A stretch of DNA of 55,091 bases from Lachnospiraceae bacterium (GTDB lineage: Bacteria; Bacillota; Clostridia; Lachnospirales; Lachnospiraceae): positions 1 through 55,091 of the forward strand of contig JAEELB010000130.1 in the NCBI GenBank assembly GCA_016288705.1. Direction: 5' to 3'. Shown here in pieces: positions 24,750-33,982 of the stretch. The notes below the pieces were generated by a model. That model made no database searches. It was not told the origin of the DNA and saw only the letters and a list, made by a program, of their open reading frames with translations. The first letter of the stretch is position 1; the number at the start of each line of letters is the position of its first letter. A program made the position numbers and the translations under genes.

Positions 24750-25773
24750 GTGAGAGCCTCCTCTCAAGATAATTCACAGCGGCGTTCCTCACGCCCTCGT
24801 CGGGTATGGCCTTGATGACGGGCATGAGTCCTGAGGAGATGATGAGTTTCTTTGCTCTTTCCTCGGATAGAGCCCTGCTCATGAGATAGAACAGCCTGTC
24901 CTGATCTATCCTGCCGATGGTGGCGGCGTGCTGGCCGTCCACATCCTCTTCACTGCAGAGTATCACGGGGACGGAACGGTTTTTGGCGCTGTCCGACAGA
25001 ATGAGCACATTTTCCTCTTCCCTGCCCTTTGAGCCGGCAGCCCCCTTTTGAAAGTCAAGAGTGCCTCTGTATATCTTGTCGCTCCTTCCCATGAGCGCTC
25101 CGGAGGCTGTGAGGAAGCTTTCCGTGTCCCTTCCCTTCTGCCTGACCACATAGTTCATGTCAAGCACCCTGTCTCTCTCCCCGAGATAGGCTGTGTCAAG
25201 CCTGAAGACCGACCTGTCTCCGGAAAGACCGGTCTCACAACCGGAATACACCGATCTTCCGCCGAGATACACCTGGCTCAGCCTTACCTCGGCGTTCTCA
25301 CGGGCTATTATCCCGGTATCGCTCATGTATGATGAAGTTTCCGAAAGCATCTCGGCCTGGACCACATGCACCTTTGCTCCTTCTTCGGCGATCACGTAAG
25401 TCAGGTCCGCTCTCTCCGCGGTATGTCCCTCTATGGATTCGCAGAACTCAAGCACCGTTACGGAGCTGTTCTTCCCCGCATGGATCAGAGTGACCGAGGA
25501 CTCTCGCTCTCCGTCCCCAAGTCTCCTTCCCGCAATGACGGGCTCCGTCAGTATCTCGCCGTCACGGACTTCTATGACACGGTGCTCCGTGCACGATCCT
25601 GCGATGAGTTCCGCAGCTTCCCTTCCCATTCCCGTGGCGACAGCCCTGAACTCTTCAGGCACGGCAAAGCCGGCTCCTCCGAAAGACTTTGCGTCAATAA
25701 GGGCGCCATTCACTCCGAGCCTGTTCCAGGTGGGCGCAGGCATTCTGTTTAAGCTGATCTGTCCTGCCATCAT
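24742..25773 (-). CDS. sufD: SufD subunit of the SufBCD scaffold
   Basis: Partner of SufB in the ATP-driven Fe-S scaffold. The 343-residue protein has the C-terminal beta-helix fold shared with SufB. Near the end, SEEDVDGQHAATIGRIDQD carries the conserved His, and RALSEERAKKLII follows. The start overlaps the sufB stop (ATGA-type). The N-terminal part is short compared with E. coli SufD, as in other Clostridia. Confidence 0.93.
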   Translation of the reverse strand: MMAGQISLNRMPAPTWNRLGVNGALIDAKSFGGAGFAVPEEFRAVATGMGREAAELIAGSCTEHRVIEVRDGEILTEPVIAGRRLGDGERESSVTLIHAGKNSSVTVLEFCESIEGHTAERADLTYVIAEEGAKVHVVQAEMLSETSSYMSDTGIIARENAEVRLSQVYLGGRSVYSGCETGLSGDRSVFRLDTAYLGERDRVLDMNYVVRQKGRDTESFLTASGALMGRSDKIYRGTLDFQKGAAGSKGREEENVLILSDSAKNRSVPVILCSEEDVDGQHAATIGRIDQDRLFYLMSRALSEERAKKLIISSGLMPVIKAIPDEGVRNAAVNYLERRLSLD

Positions 25774-27176
25774 CCGTTATCCATCTCCAGTTTGATCAGA
25801 TTGTTCATCTCCACCGCATACTCCAGAGGGAGTTCCTTCGCCACAGGCTCTGCAAAGCCGCTGACTATCATGGCTCTTGAATCCTCCTCCGAAAGCCCCC
25901 TGCTCATGAGGTAGAACACAGCGTCGTCGCTGATCCTGCCGATCCGGGCCTCATGACCTATATCCGAAGAGGCGTTCCTGATATCCATGGCGGGGATAGT
26001 GTCCGACCTGGAATCGGAATCCAGCATAAGGGAATCACAGCTCACCGAAGACCTTGTGTTCACGGCGCCTTCAGCCACCGTCACAGAGCTTCTGAACACG
26101 CATTCACCTCCGGATTTCGATATGGATTTCGCCACTATATGAGAGCTGGTGCCCCTGCCCGAATGGGCCACCTTCGCTCCCGTATCCAGCTGCTGGCCTT
26201 TTCCGGCAAAGGTAATGCCCGTGTACTCCATTCTGGAACCGTCCCCCTTGAGTATCGTCATAGGGTAAAGGTAAGATGTGTGGGATCCGAAAGAGCCGGA
26301 AACCCACTCCATTATGCCGTCCTTTTCGATGACGGCCCTCTTCGTGTTGAGGTTATACATATTTTTGGACCAGTTCTCAATGGTGGAATATCTGAGCCTC
26401 GCGCCCTCTCCCACAAAGAGTTCCACGCAGCCCGCATGAAGATTGGCCACGGAATACTTAGGAGCTGAGCACCCCTCGATAAAGTGAAGATCCGCGCCCT
26501 TGTCCACGATTATCAGCGTGTGTTCGAACTGACCCGCCCCGGGGGCGTTGAGTCTGAAATAGGACTGGAGAGGTATGTCCACCTTTACTCCGGGAGGCAC
26601 ATACACAAAAGATCCCCCGGACCAGACGGCGCCGTGAAGAGCCGCGAATTTATGATCGGTAGGCGGCACGAGCTTCATGAAGTGTTCACGCACCATCTCC
26701 CGGTATTCTCCGGTGAGAGCGCTCTCCATGTCCGTGTACACCACGCCCTGAGCAGCCACCTCTTCCTTTACGTTATGGTACACCACCTCCGAGTCGTACT
26801 GGGCTCCCACTCCTGCCAGGGACTTTCTCTCGGCCTCCGGTATACCCAGCCTCTCGAAAGTATTCTTGATATCCTCGGGCACTTCCGACCATTTGCCTCT
26901 CATGGCGGTATCCGGGCGGACGTAGGTCACGATGTCGTCCATATTCAGTCCGTCGATAGGCGGACCCCAGTCCGGGATATCCAGACTTTCATATATCTTC
27001 AGGGATCTCTGCCTGAATTCTCTCATCCAGTCGGGATCATGTTTCTCATCGCTTATCTGCGAGACCACCTCCGGGGTGAGTCCGGCAGAAGTCTTAAATG
27101 AAGCATTCTCCGCATCCTTAAAATCATAAAAGGAGCGGTCCACATCCCTGACACATTTTTTCGCGTCTGTCTGCAT
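25770..27176 (-). CDS. sufB: SufB subunit of the SufBCD scaffold
   Basis: Scaffold on which Fe-S clusters form. The 468 residues include SVANLHAGCVELFVGEGA, TIENWSKNMYNL and the C-terminal EARIGRISDDAVFYLMSRGL, all typical of SufB. The ATG at 27176 overlaps the sufC stop by one base. Confidence 0.97.
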   Translation of the reverse strand: MQTDAKKCVRDVDRSFYDFKDAENASFKTSAGLTPEVVSQISDEKHDPDWMREFRQRSLKIYESLDIPDWGPPIDGLNMDDIVTYVRPDTAMRGKWSEVPEDIKNTFERLGIPEAERKSLAGVGAQYDSEVVYHNVKEEVAAQGVVYTDMESALTGEYREMVREHFMKLVPPTDHKFAALHGAVWSGGSFVYVPPGVKVDIPLQSYFRLNAPGAGQFEHTLIIVDKGADLHFIEGCSAPKYSVANLHAGCVELFVGEGARLRYSTIENWSKNMYNLNTKRAVIEKDGIMEWVSGSFGSHTSYLYPMTILKGDGSRMEYTGITFAGKGQQLDTGAKVAHSGRGTSSHIVAKSISKSGGECVFRSSVTVAEGAVNTRSSVSCDSLMLDSDSRSDTIPAMDIRNASSDIGHEARIGRISDDAVFYLMSRGLSEEDSRAMIVSGFAEPVAKELPLEYAVEMNNLIKLEMDNG

Positions 27177-27928
27177 CAGACCTGCTCTTCCTCTTCCAGG
27201 GCCTTGAAGCCCTCTCTCTCGATCTCATCCACCAGGGACGCATCCCCGTTCCTCGTTATCCTTCCCTTTGAAAGGATATGCGTGTGATCCACATCGAGAC
27301 CTTCGAGGATCCTGGCGTTATGTGTGATTATGATAAGCGAGTTGTCTTCCTTCTTGAAATGCCTTATCCCCTCCGAGACGATCTTCACGGCGTCCACGTC
27401 AAGCCCTGAATCCGTTTCATCGAGTATCGCGAGTCTGGGACCCATCATCAGCATCTGGAGGATCTCCGCCTTTTTCTTTTCCCCGCCGGAAAAGCCCACA
27501 TTCAGGTCCCTTCCCGCGTAGGAATGATCCATGGACAGGGTGTCCATCACCGATCTGAGTTCCTTCTGAAAAGCGAAAACCTTAAGGGGTTTACCGGTGA
27601 CGGCGCTGCGGGAAGCGCGCATGAATTCCTCCAGGGTGACCCCCGGGACCTCCTGTGGAGACTGGAAGGAAATAAAGATGCCGAGCTTTGCCCTCTCGTC
27701 CGTCTTCATATCCGTGATGTCCAGGCCGTCAAAGAAGATACGCCCCGAATCCACACTGTATACGGGATTTCCCATGATCACATTGCCCAGAGTGGACTTG
27801 CCGGCCCCGTTAGGTCCCATGATCACATGGGTCTCTCCGGGTCTCACGGTCAGATCCAGTCCGTTCAGGATCCGGTTTCCGTCCACCGTGACACATAATT
27901 TTTCAACTCTCAACAGTTCGTCGCTCAT
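27176..27928 (-). CDS. sufC: SufC ATPase of the SufBCD scaffold
   Basis: ABC-type ATPase that drives conformational change in SufBCD. The 250 residues have Walker A GPNGAGKST, the Q-loop in SFQSPQEVPG, signature FSGGEKKK, Walker B LAILDETDSGLD and a switch His in IITHN. The frame extends to 27955 by a TTG, but the ATG at 27928 with AAGGA five bases upstream is the likely start. It is the first gene of a run reaching to 12251. Confidence 0.97.
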   Translation of the reverse strand: MSDELLRVEKLCVTVDGNRILNGLDLTVRPGETHVIMGPNGAGKSTLGNVIMGNPVYSVDSGRIFFDGLDITDMKTDERAKLGIFISFQSPQEVPGVTLEEFMRASRSAVTGKPLKVFAFQKELRSVMDTLSMDHSYAGRDLNVGFSGGEKKKAEILQMLMMGPRLAILDETDSGLDVDAVKIVSEGIRHFKKEDNSLIIITHNARILEGLDVDHTHILSKGRITRNGDASLVDEIEREGFKALEEEEQV

Positions 27929-27963
27929 AACTGTCCTTTCTCTTTCCGAACACAACTCACGAC

Positions 27964-27992
27964 ATTATAGCAAAAAAAAATAATAAATACAA
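27964..27992 (-). promoter_or_regulatory. Promoter of the suf operon
   Basis: Minus-strand perfect -10 TATAAT (27964-27969) is preceded by TGC, giving an extended -10. A -35 TTGTAT (27987-27992) lies 17 bases upstream, and the spacer is a T-rich tract. The leader to sufC is about 30 bases. No IscR-like or Rrf2 gene is present. Confidence 0.75.
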
Positions 27993-27999
27993 AACCGGC

Positions 28000-30360
28000 T
28001 CACGCTCCGATTTTCCGGCCCAGATTGGACAAAATGGTATCGGAAAGTTCCTTCAGAGTCATGGGTTTGCTCAGATAATCCGAAAACCCATTCTCCAGAT
28101 ACATTTCCCTGGCCCCGGCTATGGCGTTTGCTGTCAAAGCTATGAAAGGCGTGTCCTTATTGAGGCTGTCTTCAAGGCTCCGGGCCTTTTCCAAGGTTTC
28201 TATGCCGTCCATCTCAGGCATCAGGTGGTCGAGAAGGATCACGTCAAACTTTTTCCGCTTTATTATCTCAAGCATTTCGGCTCCGCTCCTGCAGGAGGCC
28301 ACTTCGGCGTCCAGTTTTTTCAGAAGCCCCCTTGCAACCTTCAGGTTCATGGCGTTGTCGTCCACCACCAGGACCTTTATGCCCTCGAGACTCTCCGGCT
28401 CTTCCTCCTGTAATATCAGAGAGGCATCGGGATCGCCTGTACCGATATCGCCGATGGGAGTTTCATCGGTGATGATCTGGGGGAGCCTGACCGTGAATTC
28501 AGAGCCTTTTCCGTAAGTGCTCTCGCATTCGATATCGCCTTCCATGAGCCGGATCAGATTGGCGGAGATCGCAAGGCCAAGCCCCGTCCCCTCAACGGAT
28601 CTGGTCTTTTTCTGGTCAAGCCTCTCAAACTGGTTGAAGAGGCGGCCCATATCGCTTTCCTTTATCCCTATGCCCGTATCCTTTACGGAAATAAACAGAT
28701 TGCAGCGGCCATCGCCTGTTTTTTCATGTCTGACGGTAAATGTGACGCTTCCCTTCGGAGTGTACTTCACGGCGTTGCTCAGCAGATTGATCATCACCTC
28801 CCTGATGTGCTTCTCATCCCCCACAAGCTTTGAAGGGAGTTCGGGGGATATGTTCCTCACGAAATTCAATCCCTTTTCCTCAGTCCTGACCTTTATCATG
28901 GTGATGATGCTGTTCAGCAAAAGCCTGCTGTCGTACTCAGCGTTTATTATCTCCATCTTGCCCTGCTCTATCTTGGAAAAATCCAGAACATCGCTGATTA
29001 TCTCCAGAAGAGCCGTCCCGGCGCTCTTAATATTGAGGGCATACTCCCTGACCGAAGGACTTGTGTCCTCGCGGAGTATCAGTTCGTCCATGCCGAGTAT
29101 GGCGTTGATGGGCGTTCGTATCTCATGACTCATGTTGGCCAGGAACGTGGTCTTGGCCTGGTTTGCCTTCTGCGCCTCCAGGGTCTCTGCCCTGAGCTCG
29201 CTTATCCTCTTCACCTCGTAAGTGACCGCCACCACCAGCAGCACCAGAAGCCCCATTGCGACGAACACCCCGTCGTTGGTATGTACGGTTAGGTTCAGAT
29301 GGATGATCTCCAGGATACAGAGCATAACGAAAATGCTGAAGCCTATGGCTATGACCTTATTTTCCCTGTGGCCTCTGACAAAGGTGTCGAATATTATCTC
29401 CGCAAACAGGAACAGGGCCACAAGACCCGCGATCAGATTGCTGACGGGCATGGTTTCGTTGAAGTCCGCAACATCCGAAAAATAGAGGGCGCTTATGACA
29501 ATAAAAGTGACGGCGATCACAGCCCGGATCGCGTTGTAATACCTCTGATACCTGTGTTCCAGGAGAATGTCTATGTAAGCGGCAAAGGGGAGTGGCAACA
29601 GCATCAGGACCAGGAACTCGGTCACGCCGTCCACATAATAATTCTGAAAGAACAGGGGATAGGCGTAATTATCCAGCATCATCCAGGCGGCGGCGCAAAG
29701 TACGCCGAGGCACAGGTACCAGAGGGGAAAAGTCCTTCTGTTCCGGATCCTGTAGACCAGGCATATGGCGGTGATCACCAGGACAAAGGTGATGATGGCA
29801 AAACCCAGGATCAGTATGAACAGATTGTCATGTATGAGCCGGACGGCAAAGCCAAGCCTGTTGCCGATCATGACCTCGCTCAGTACATATTCGTCAAGCC
29901 AGTACCCGGGACGGATCAGGGTGAGGGTCTTCCCCCCGTCGTTCTCCCTCAGGGTTATGGGGAGCCACATGCCTTTTACGGTCCTGCCGAAGACGGAACG
30001 GCTTATCCTGTAACTGTTCCTGAGTTCCCCGTCCACATAAGCGTCCAGGTCTTTTCCGGACTTAATAAAAAGACAATCCCCGGACAGGATCTCATCCGGC
30101 AGCGTGGTGGTGAGCCTCACGTCGTCCACCCCTTTTACGCTGAACACAGCGGGCGCAGCGTACTGCGCCGTCACGCCTTCCGGATCCGTATATGTCCATA
30201 CGGCGTCATACTGCTCGCACCTGTCGCCGTAAGGCGAAGGATTCTTCACGAAGAACTGTCCGTAAATAAAGACGACAACCGTGAACAAAGCGCAGCACCA
30301 GAGGCAGGCTCCTATGACGATATTAAATATCCGCTGTTCTTTTCTGTCTGTTCTGTTCAT
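28000..30360 (-). CDS. Membrane hybrid sensor histidine kinase/response regulator
   Basis: The 786 residues run in order: a short N-terminus and membrane helix (about 15-36); an extracytoplasmic domain (about 40-170); six or seven hydrophobic helices (about 175-380) resembling 7TMR-DISM sensors; a HisKA domain with His412 in MSHEIRTP; an HATPase domain with NLLSNAVKYT, DTGIGI and GTGLGL; and a receiver with VVDDN and Asp in LLDHLMPEMDG (about 655-775). No separate DNA-binding output is attached. It follows the Big2 surface protein by 21 bases with only a weak ribosome binding site, so the two are probably co-expressed. The signal sensed is unknown. Confidence 0.93.
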   Translation of the reverse strand: MNRTDRKEQRIFNIVIGACLWCCALFTVVVFIYGQFFVKNPSPYGDRCEQYDAVWTYTDPEGVTAQYAAPAVFSVKGVDDVRLTTTLPDEILSGDCLFIKSGKDLDAYVDGELRNSYRISRSVFGRTVKGMWLPITLRENDGGKTLTLIRPGYWLDEYVLSEVMIGNRLGFAVRLIHDNLFILILGFAIITFVLVITAICLVYRIRNRRTFPLWYLCLGVLCAAAWMMLDNYAYPLFFQNYYVDGVTEFLVLMLLPLPFAAYIDILLEHRYQRYYNAIRAVIAVTFIVISALYFSDVADFNETMPVSNLIAGLVALFLFAEIIFDTFVRGHRENKVIAIGFSIFVMLCILEIIHLNLTVHTNDGVFVAMGLLVLLVVAVTYEVKRISELRAETLEAQKANQAKTTFLANMSHEIRTPINAILGMDELILREDTSPSVREYALNIKSAGTALLEIISDVLDFSKIEQGKMEIINAEYDSRLLLNSIITMIKVRTEEKGLNFVRNISPELPSKLVGDEKHIREVMINLLSNAVKYTPKGSVTFTVRHEKTGDGRCNLFISVKDTGIGIKESDMGRLFNQFERLDQKKTRSVEGTGLGLAISANLIRLMEGDIECESTYGKGSEFTVRLPQIITDETPIGDIGTGDPDASLILQEEEPESLEGIKVLVVDDNAMNLKVARGLLKKLDAEVASCRSGAEMLEIIKRKKFDVILLDHLMPEMDGIETLEKARSLEDSLNKDTPFIALTANAIAGAREMYLENGFSDYLSKPMTLKELSDTILSNLGRKIGA

Positions 30361-30381
30361 AAGGTTGCTGTCAGGTCCGGC

Positions 30382-33300
30382 TCATTTCACTATCAGCTCG
30401 CAGCAGACTGATTCATTTTCGGGGAGCGCGTATTTTTCATCATCGATCTCCGGGGTGTCGTCCCATACCCTTGCGACTACGGTGTAGCAGCCGGGGGACA
30501 CGTTTTTGCCGATGGAGATCCAGCATTTGCCATTGTAATCGGGCACCAGGATGACGCCGTCCAGAGGATCATCATCGTCGTCATCTTCATCATCATCGTA
30601 ATCTTCGTCCCAGTAATCCTCAGACTCATCATCAAAGTTCAGATCCAGGACCAGTGCGATGTTTTCCCCGCTGACGGGATCGATCACTTCCCAATCCAGG
30701 TCCTCGCTCTCAGGCTGGAGCGGCTTTTTCTTTGTTTCTCCGGTCTTTAATTTCGGCGAAATGGGTTTTACGGATAGTTTCAGGGGAATTTCAGTATATT
30801 TTCCAGGCTTTGGTATCTTTGCGGTGACTACAGTCTTGTTCATGGTCAGATCGTAGTAATACTCATCCTCCGGAGCATCAGCCGATCTCACCGTGACGGA
30901 GCTGCTGTATTTTCCCAAACTCACCGTTACCACCGCCTCGGCATTTGGCTCGGTGGCCACCACAAACCCTGACTTCGACACTTTGATCCCCTTGCCCTTT
31001 TTCATCTTCACGCGGAAGGAAAGCTCTTTAGGATCGGTATTCCTTTTTGTAGTGGTCACGATGAGCCTTTCACCTTCTCCGACTCCGAGGTCTATCTCAG
31101 GACCGTTGTTGATGGCTATCCCGGTCACAGGCTTCTTCACTATCAACTTTGTGTAAGCCTTTGTGGTCTTGGTTATGGGTTCCCCGTCCCCGGACCTGAA
31201 TTCCTGTTCCATGGACCACTCTATGTAAGTGGCTCCCGCTTCCACAGGAGTGATATCAAAATAAGCTTTGGCAGCTTTTGCGCGGTCTTCATTGCTGTAT
31301 TCGGGTTCCGGGATGTCGTCTATCACGCCTTCCGTGATGGCGGCGCCGGTCACCTGGCAATCCTCGTTTCTGAGGTAGGAGGGGATGCTCACGGCGATCC
31401 TCTTTACCGTATCCTTGGTGGGATCCACAGTCATATCGATCTTTTTGGGGGCGGATATACCGTACTTCTTTTTTCCTACTTTGATGGGAACGTTCTCCCG
31501 AACCTCCCCGTCCACCCTGACGGTAAATGTCTCACTGTCCTCTTCTCCATTCTCGCTCTGGCTACAGTATTCGGCCAGTATCTCCACCTCGGCGTGATTG
31601 TCTTTCCCCGGATCCCGGGCGGTGACCACGCCGTTTTTCAGGGATATGTATTTTGCATCGGAGGAGTCGGGATTCAGGATCGAATATTTCACCCCGTACA
31701 CATATACCCCGTCGCTATTCACGTTGAGTCTCCTGACTTCTCCGGGGAGCATGTCCAGTTCCCGGTCAGATTCCAGGACTTCCATTTTCACTTCGGGCAA
31801 TTCTACTGTCACCGTGATCCGGTCCGTAAAACCCCCGTCTCTGGTCCTTACGGTAATGACAGCCTGCCCCTCTTTTCGTCCCGTCACCCAGCCGTCTTTA
31901 TCGACGATGGCTATGTTCGAGGAAAGAGAAGCCCAGGTGACTTCTCTATTTGTGGCGTTAGTAGGGAGCACATCCGCAGTCAGACGGATCCGGTTTCCCA
32001 CTCCTACCCTGTTCCCGTCTTTGGCTGATATTTTGACCCCGGTCACGGGAACGGGTACCACTGTAACGGTACAGAAAGCTTTGATCGCTCTCGCCTCTTT
32101 TTCTTCGTCCGTGCCGTCTTCTGTTATGCTGTCCTCAGCGGTGGCTTTGATAGTCACTGTACCGACTTTCTTTCCCGTCACCGCGCCGCTCTTATCAACG
32201 GTAGCTATGTTTGAGGATAACGATTCCCATTTAACCGACTTGTAGGTCGCGTTTTCCGGAAGCACTTTTGCGGTGAGAGTTATGGTGCTTCCAACCTTTA
32301 CCGTTTTCTCCTTAGCTTCTATGACCACGCCCGTCACCGGGACCTTTTTCACGGTCAAGGTACAGACTGCGGTGATGAGGTCCTTCTTATCTCCGCCTTG
32401 GGTGTCCTTTTCTTCTTTGCTGTCCTCGGCGGTCACCGTAATCTTCACTTCCCCTTCGTTTATCCCGCTGACCTTGCCGTTTTCGTCGACAGTGGCGATC
32501 TTCTCATCGGAAGACTTCCATGTTACCTTCTTGTTGGTAGCATTCGCGGGAGAAATGACCGCATTCAGAGTTATGCTGCCTCCCACATCCACTATTGAGG
32601 TACCGGGAGTCGCGATCTTAACCCCGGTAACGGGAACAGATCTCACGCTTATCACACAGGTGCCCTTATGAACGCCGTCCAGGGAAGCAGCCGTTATGGT
32701 CGCCTTTCCGTCCCCGGTCCCCCTAACGACCCCTTTGTCGTCAACGGTTGCGATCTTAGGATCGGAGGTCGTCCATCCGTAAGCCTTTTCGGATGCGTCG
32801 GCGGGTATCACTTCCGCAGTCAGGGACACCGTTTCTCCCACTATGATGCTCTTCTCTTTGGGCTCCACCCGGATCTCGGTCACGTTTATTATCGTCGGAG
32901 TCTTCGGTGGCTTTTCATTCACTGTTCCGTCGGAACAAACAGTTCCGGCGTGATCCCAGAGGGAAGAAGCAGCGGCCAGGTTGAGCCGTATGGCAGGCCG
33001 GAGGGAAGTATTGGTGATGAACGCATTATGTCCGTCGGCGCAGACCGAGCCTCTGTTATCTACTATGGCCCCAAACCTGCTGCTCTTGCCCGGGGTCCTA
33101 AGCCACCAGCTTCCGGAGATCCCGGCGGGACTCCCGCTAAAGCCTTCCTTCCCCCCTGTAAAAGCCGTGGAGACGGCCATGCGGTTCCTGTCGCCATCGG
33201 TATAGTAGGGTTTTTCAGACGGAGGATTCACAAATGAATTCACTGTGAACCCGTAGGCTTTGTTCATCACTTCCCCCGCGGAAAGGCAGAATACCTTATC

Positions 33301-33849
33301 TCCTGTATCATTTCCGCCGGCTGTGCCGAATACGGGGTTAGTGCCGTTTGACAGGGAAGACACTTCAAGAGCCTCCCTCTCTGCCGAAAGAAAAGCGTTA
33401 TTCATAAACCCGTCGAAGAAATAGTCTTTTTGGCAGTCATTGTAGGACGGGCCGTAACTGTTGAGGAAGGAACGGACAGAACTCTTCTCCCAGGAAGTAA
33501 AATCGTTTTCCTTTGAATTGTACCTTTCGATATCCACCAATTTGTCAGAAAGGAGCAGCGCCACGCCCTTGTCGTCTATATCCAGCACGCGCCATTTGAT
33601 GCTTTCCTTCCCGTCCTTTTTTGTGACCTTTCCATCATTGTCCGTATCCGTGTTCTGCCAGTAATGTCCGAACCAGACGCAGTCCCAGGTTGCAGCATTT
33701 TCGGAAAGGACCGGTTTATGTACTGTTTTCCAGGCTTCGGGATCCGAAGAAAATGGTTTACCGGCAGCGGCCACAGACAGCGGCTGGGAAAGAGCTATAG
33801 CCGCCGTAAGTATGTACGTGATCAGTCTTTTACCATAGTCAAATCTCAT
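30382..33849 (-). CDS. Secreted DUF6273 and Big2 (Ig-like) repeat surface protein
   Basis: A 1155-residue secreted protein. It has a signal peptide (about 1-29, ending AAAG), a DUF6273-like domain (about 55-292) with SWWLRTPG and SLRPAIRLNL, and four Big2 bacterial Ig-like repeats (about 322-403, 406-502, 505-598, 601-683), each with an IATVD-type turn and V-T-G-V linkers. Further beta-rich domains follow, then a very acidic patch near residues 1080-1105. A calcium-loop-like stretch, DTDNDGKVTKKDG, lies at 68-80. No LPXTG or membrane anchor is seen. It is probably exported and may bind carbohydrate or metal at the surface; the function is unknown. Confidence 0.85.
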   Translation of the reverse strand: MRFDYGKRLITYILTAAIALSQPLSVAAAGKPFSSDPEAWKTVHKPVLSENAATWDCVWFGHYWQNTDTDNDGKVTKKDGKESIKWRVLDIDDKGVALLLSDKLVDIERYNSKENDFTSWEKSSVRSFLNSYGPSYNDCQKDYFFDGFMNNAFLSAEREALEVSSLSNGTNPVFGTAGGNDTGDKVFCLSAGEVMNKAYGFTVNSFVNPPSEKPYYTDGDRNRMAVSTAFTGGKEGFSGSPAGISGSWWLRTPGKSSRFGAIVDNRGSVCADGHNAFITNTSLRPAIRLNLAAASSLWDHAGTVCSDGTVNEKPPKTPTIINVTEIRVEPKEKSIIVGETVSLTAEVIPADASEKAYGWTTSDPKIATVDDKGVVRGTGDGKATITAASLDGVHKGTCVISVRSVPVTGVKIATPGTSIVDVGGSITLNAVISPANATNKKVTWKSSDEKIATVDENGKVSGINEGEVKITVTAEDSKEEKDTQGGDKKDLITAVCTLTVKKVPVTGVVIEAKEKTVKVGSTITLTAKVLPENATYKSVKWESLSSNIATVDKSGAVTGKKVGTVTIKATAEDSITEDGTDEEKEARAIKAFCTVTVVPVPVTGVKISAKDGNRVGVGNRIRLTADVLPTNATNREVTWASLSSNIAIVDKDGWVTGRKEGQAVITVRTRDGGFTDRITVTVELPEVKMEVLESDRELDMLPGEVRRLNVNSDGVYVYGVKYSILNPDSSDAKYISLKNGVVTARDPGKDNHAEVEILAEYCSQSENGEEDSETFTVRVDGEVRENVPIKVGKKKYGISAPKKIDMTVDPTKDTVKRIAVSIPSYLRNEDCQVTGAAITEGVIDDIPEPEYSNEDRAKAAKAYFDITPVEAGATYIEWSMEQEFRSGDGEPITKTTKAYTKLIVKKPVTGIAINNGPEIDLGVGEGERLIVTTTKRNTDPKELSFRVKMKKGKGIKVSKSGFVVATEPNAEAVVTVSLGKYSSSVTVRSADAPEDEYYYDLTMNKTVVTAKIPKPGKYTEIPLKLSVKPISPKLKTGETKKKPLQPESEDLDWEVIDPVSGENIALVLDLNFDDESEDYWDEDYDDDEDDDDDDPLDGVILVPDYNGKCWISIGKNVSPGCYTVVARVWDDTPEIDDEKYALPENESVCCELIVK

Positions 33850-33914
33850 TTCCTCACTCCTGTTCCCGATGCCGGTATTTTCTTCTCCTTCCGGGGTACT
33901 TGCGCCTCCCTTGG

Positions 33915-33944
33915 ATTATAGCCCATTTCCAAATATATAGGCAA
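33915..33944 (-). promoter_or_regulatory. Promoter of the Big2 surface protein/histidine kinase pair
   Basis: Minus-strand perfect -10 TATAAT (33915-33920) and -35 TTGCCT (33939-33944) have an 18-base spacer. The leader is about 60 bases. Confidence 0.7.
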
Positions 33945-33982
33945 GTATCCCTGTTTTCGCAAGCTCCCTGCTCCCCGAAACT

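Noticed and set aside
27971-27979. Homopolymer A run near the suf promoter as a phase-variable switch
   Set aside because: It lies in the spacer of one promoter and is only nine bases long, with no evidence of variation; it could matter but there is no support here.
30580-30610. Triplet-like tract in the Big2 gene (acidic stretch) as a simple-repeat or contingency locus
   Set aside because: It is a run of mixed GAT/GAC/GAA codons for Asp/Glu, not a pure repeat that could slip easily.
30382-33849. Long open frames on the plus strand opposite the Big2 protein
   Set aside because: They are shadows of the Ig-like repeats: no ribosome binding sites, and the minus frame has a signal peptide and recognisable domains.
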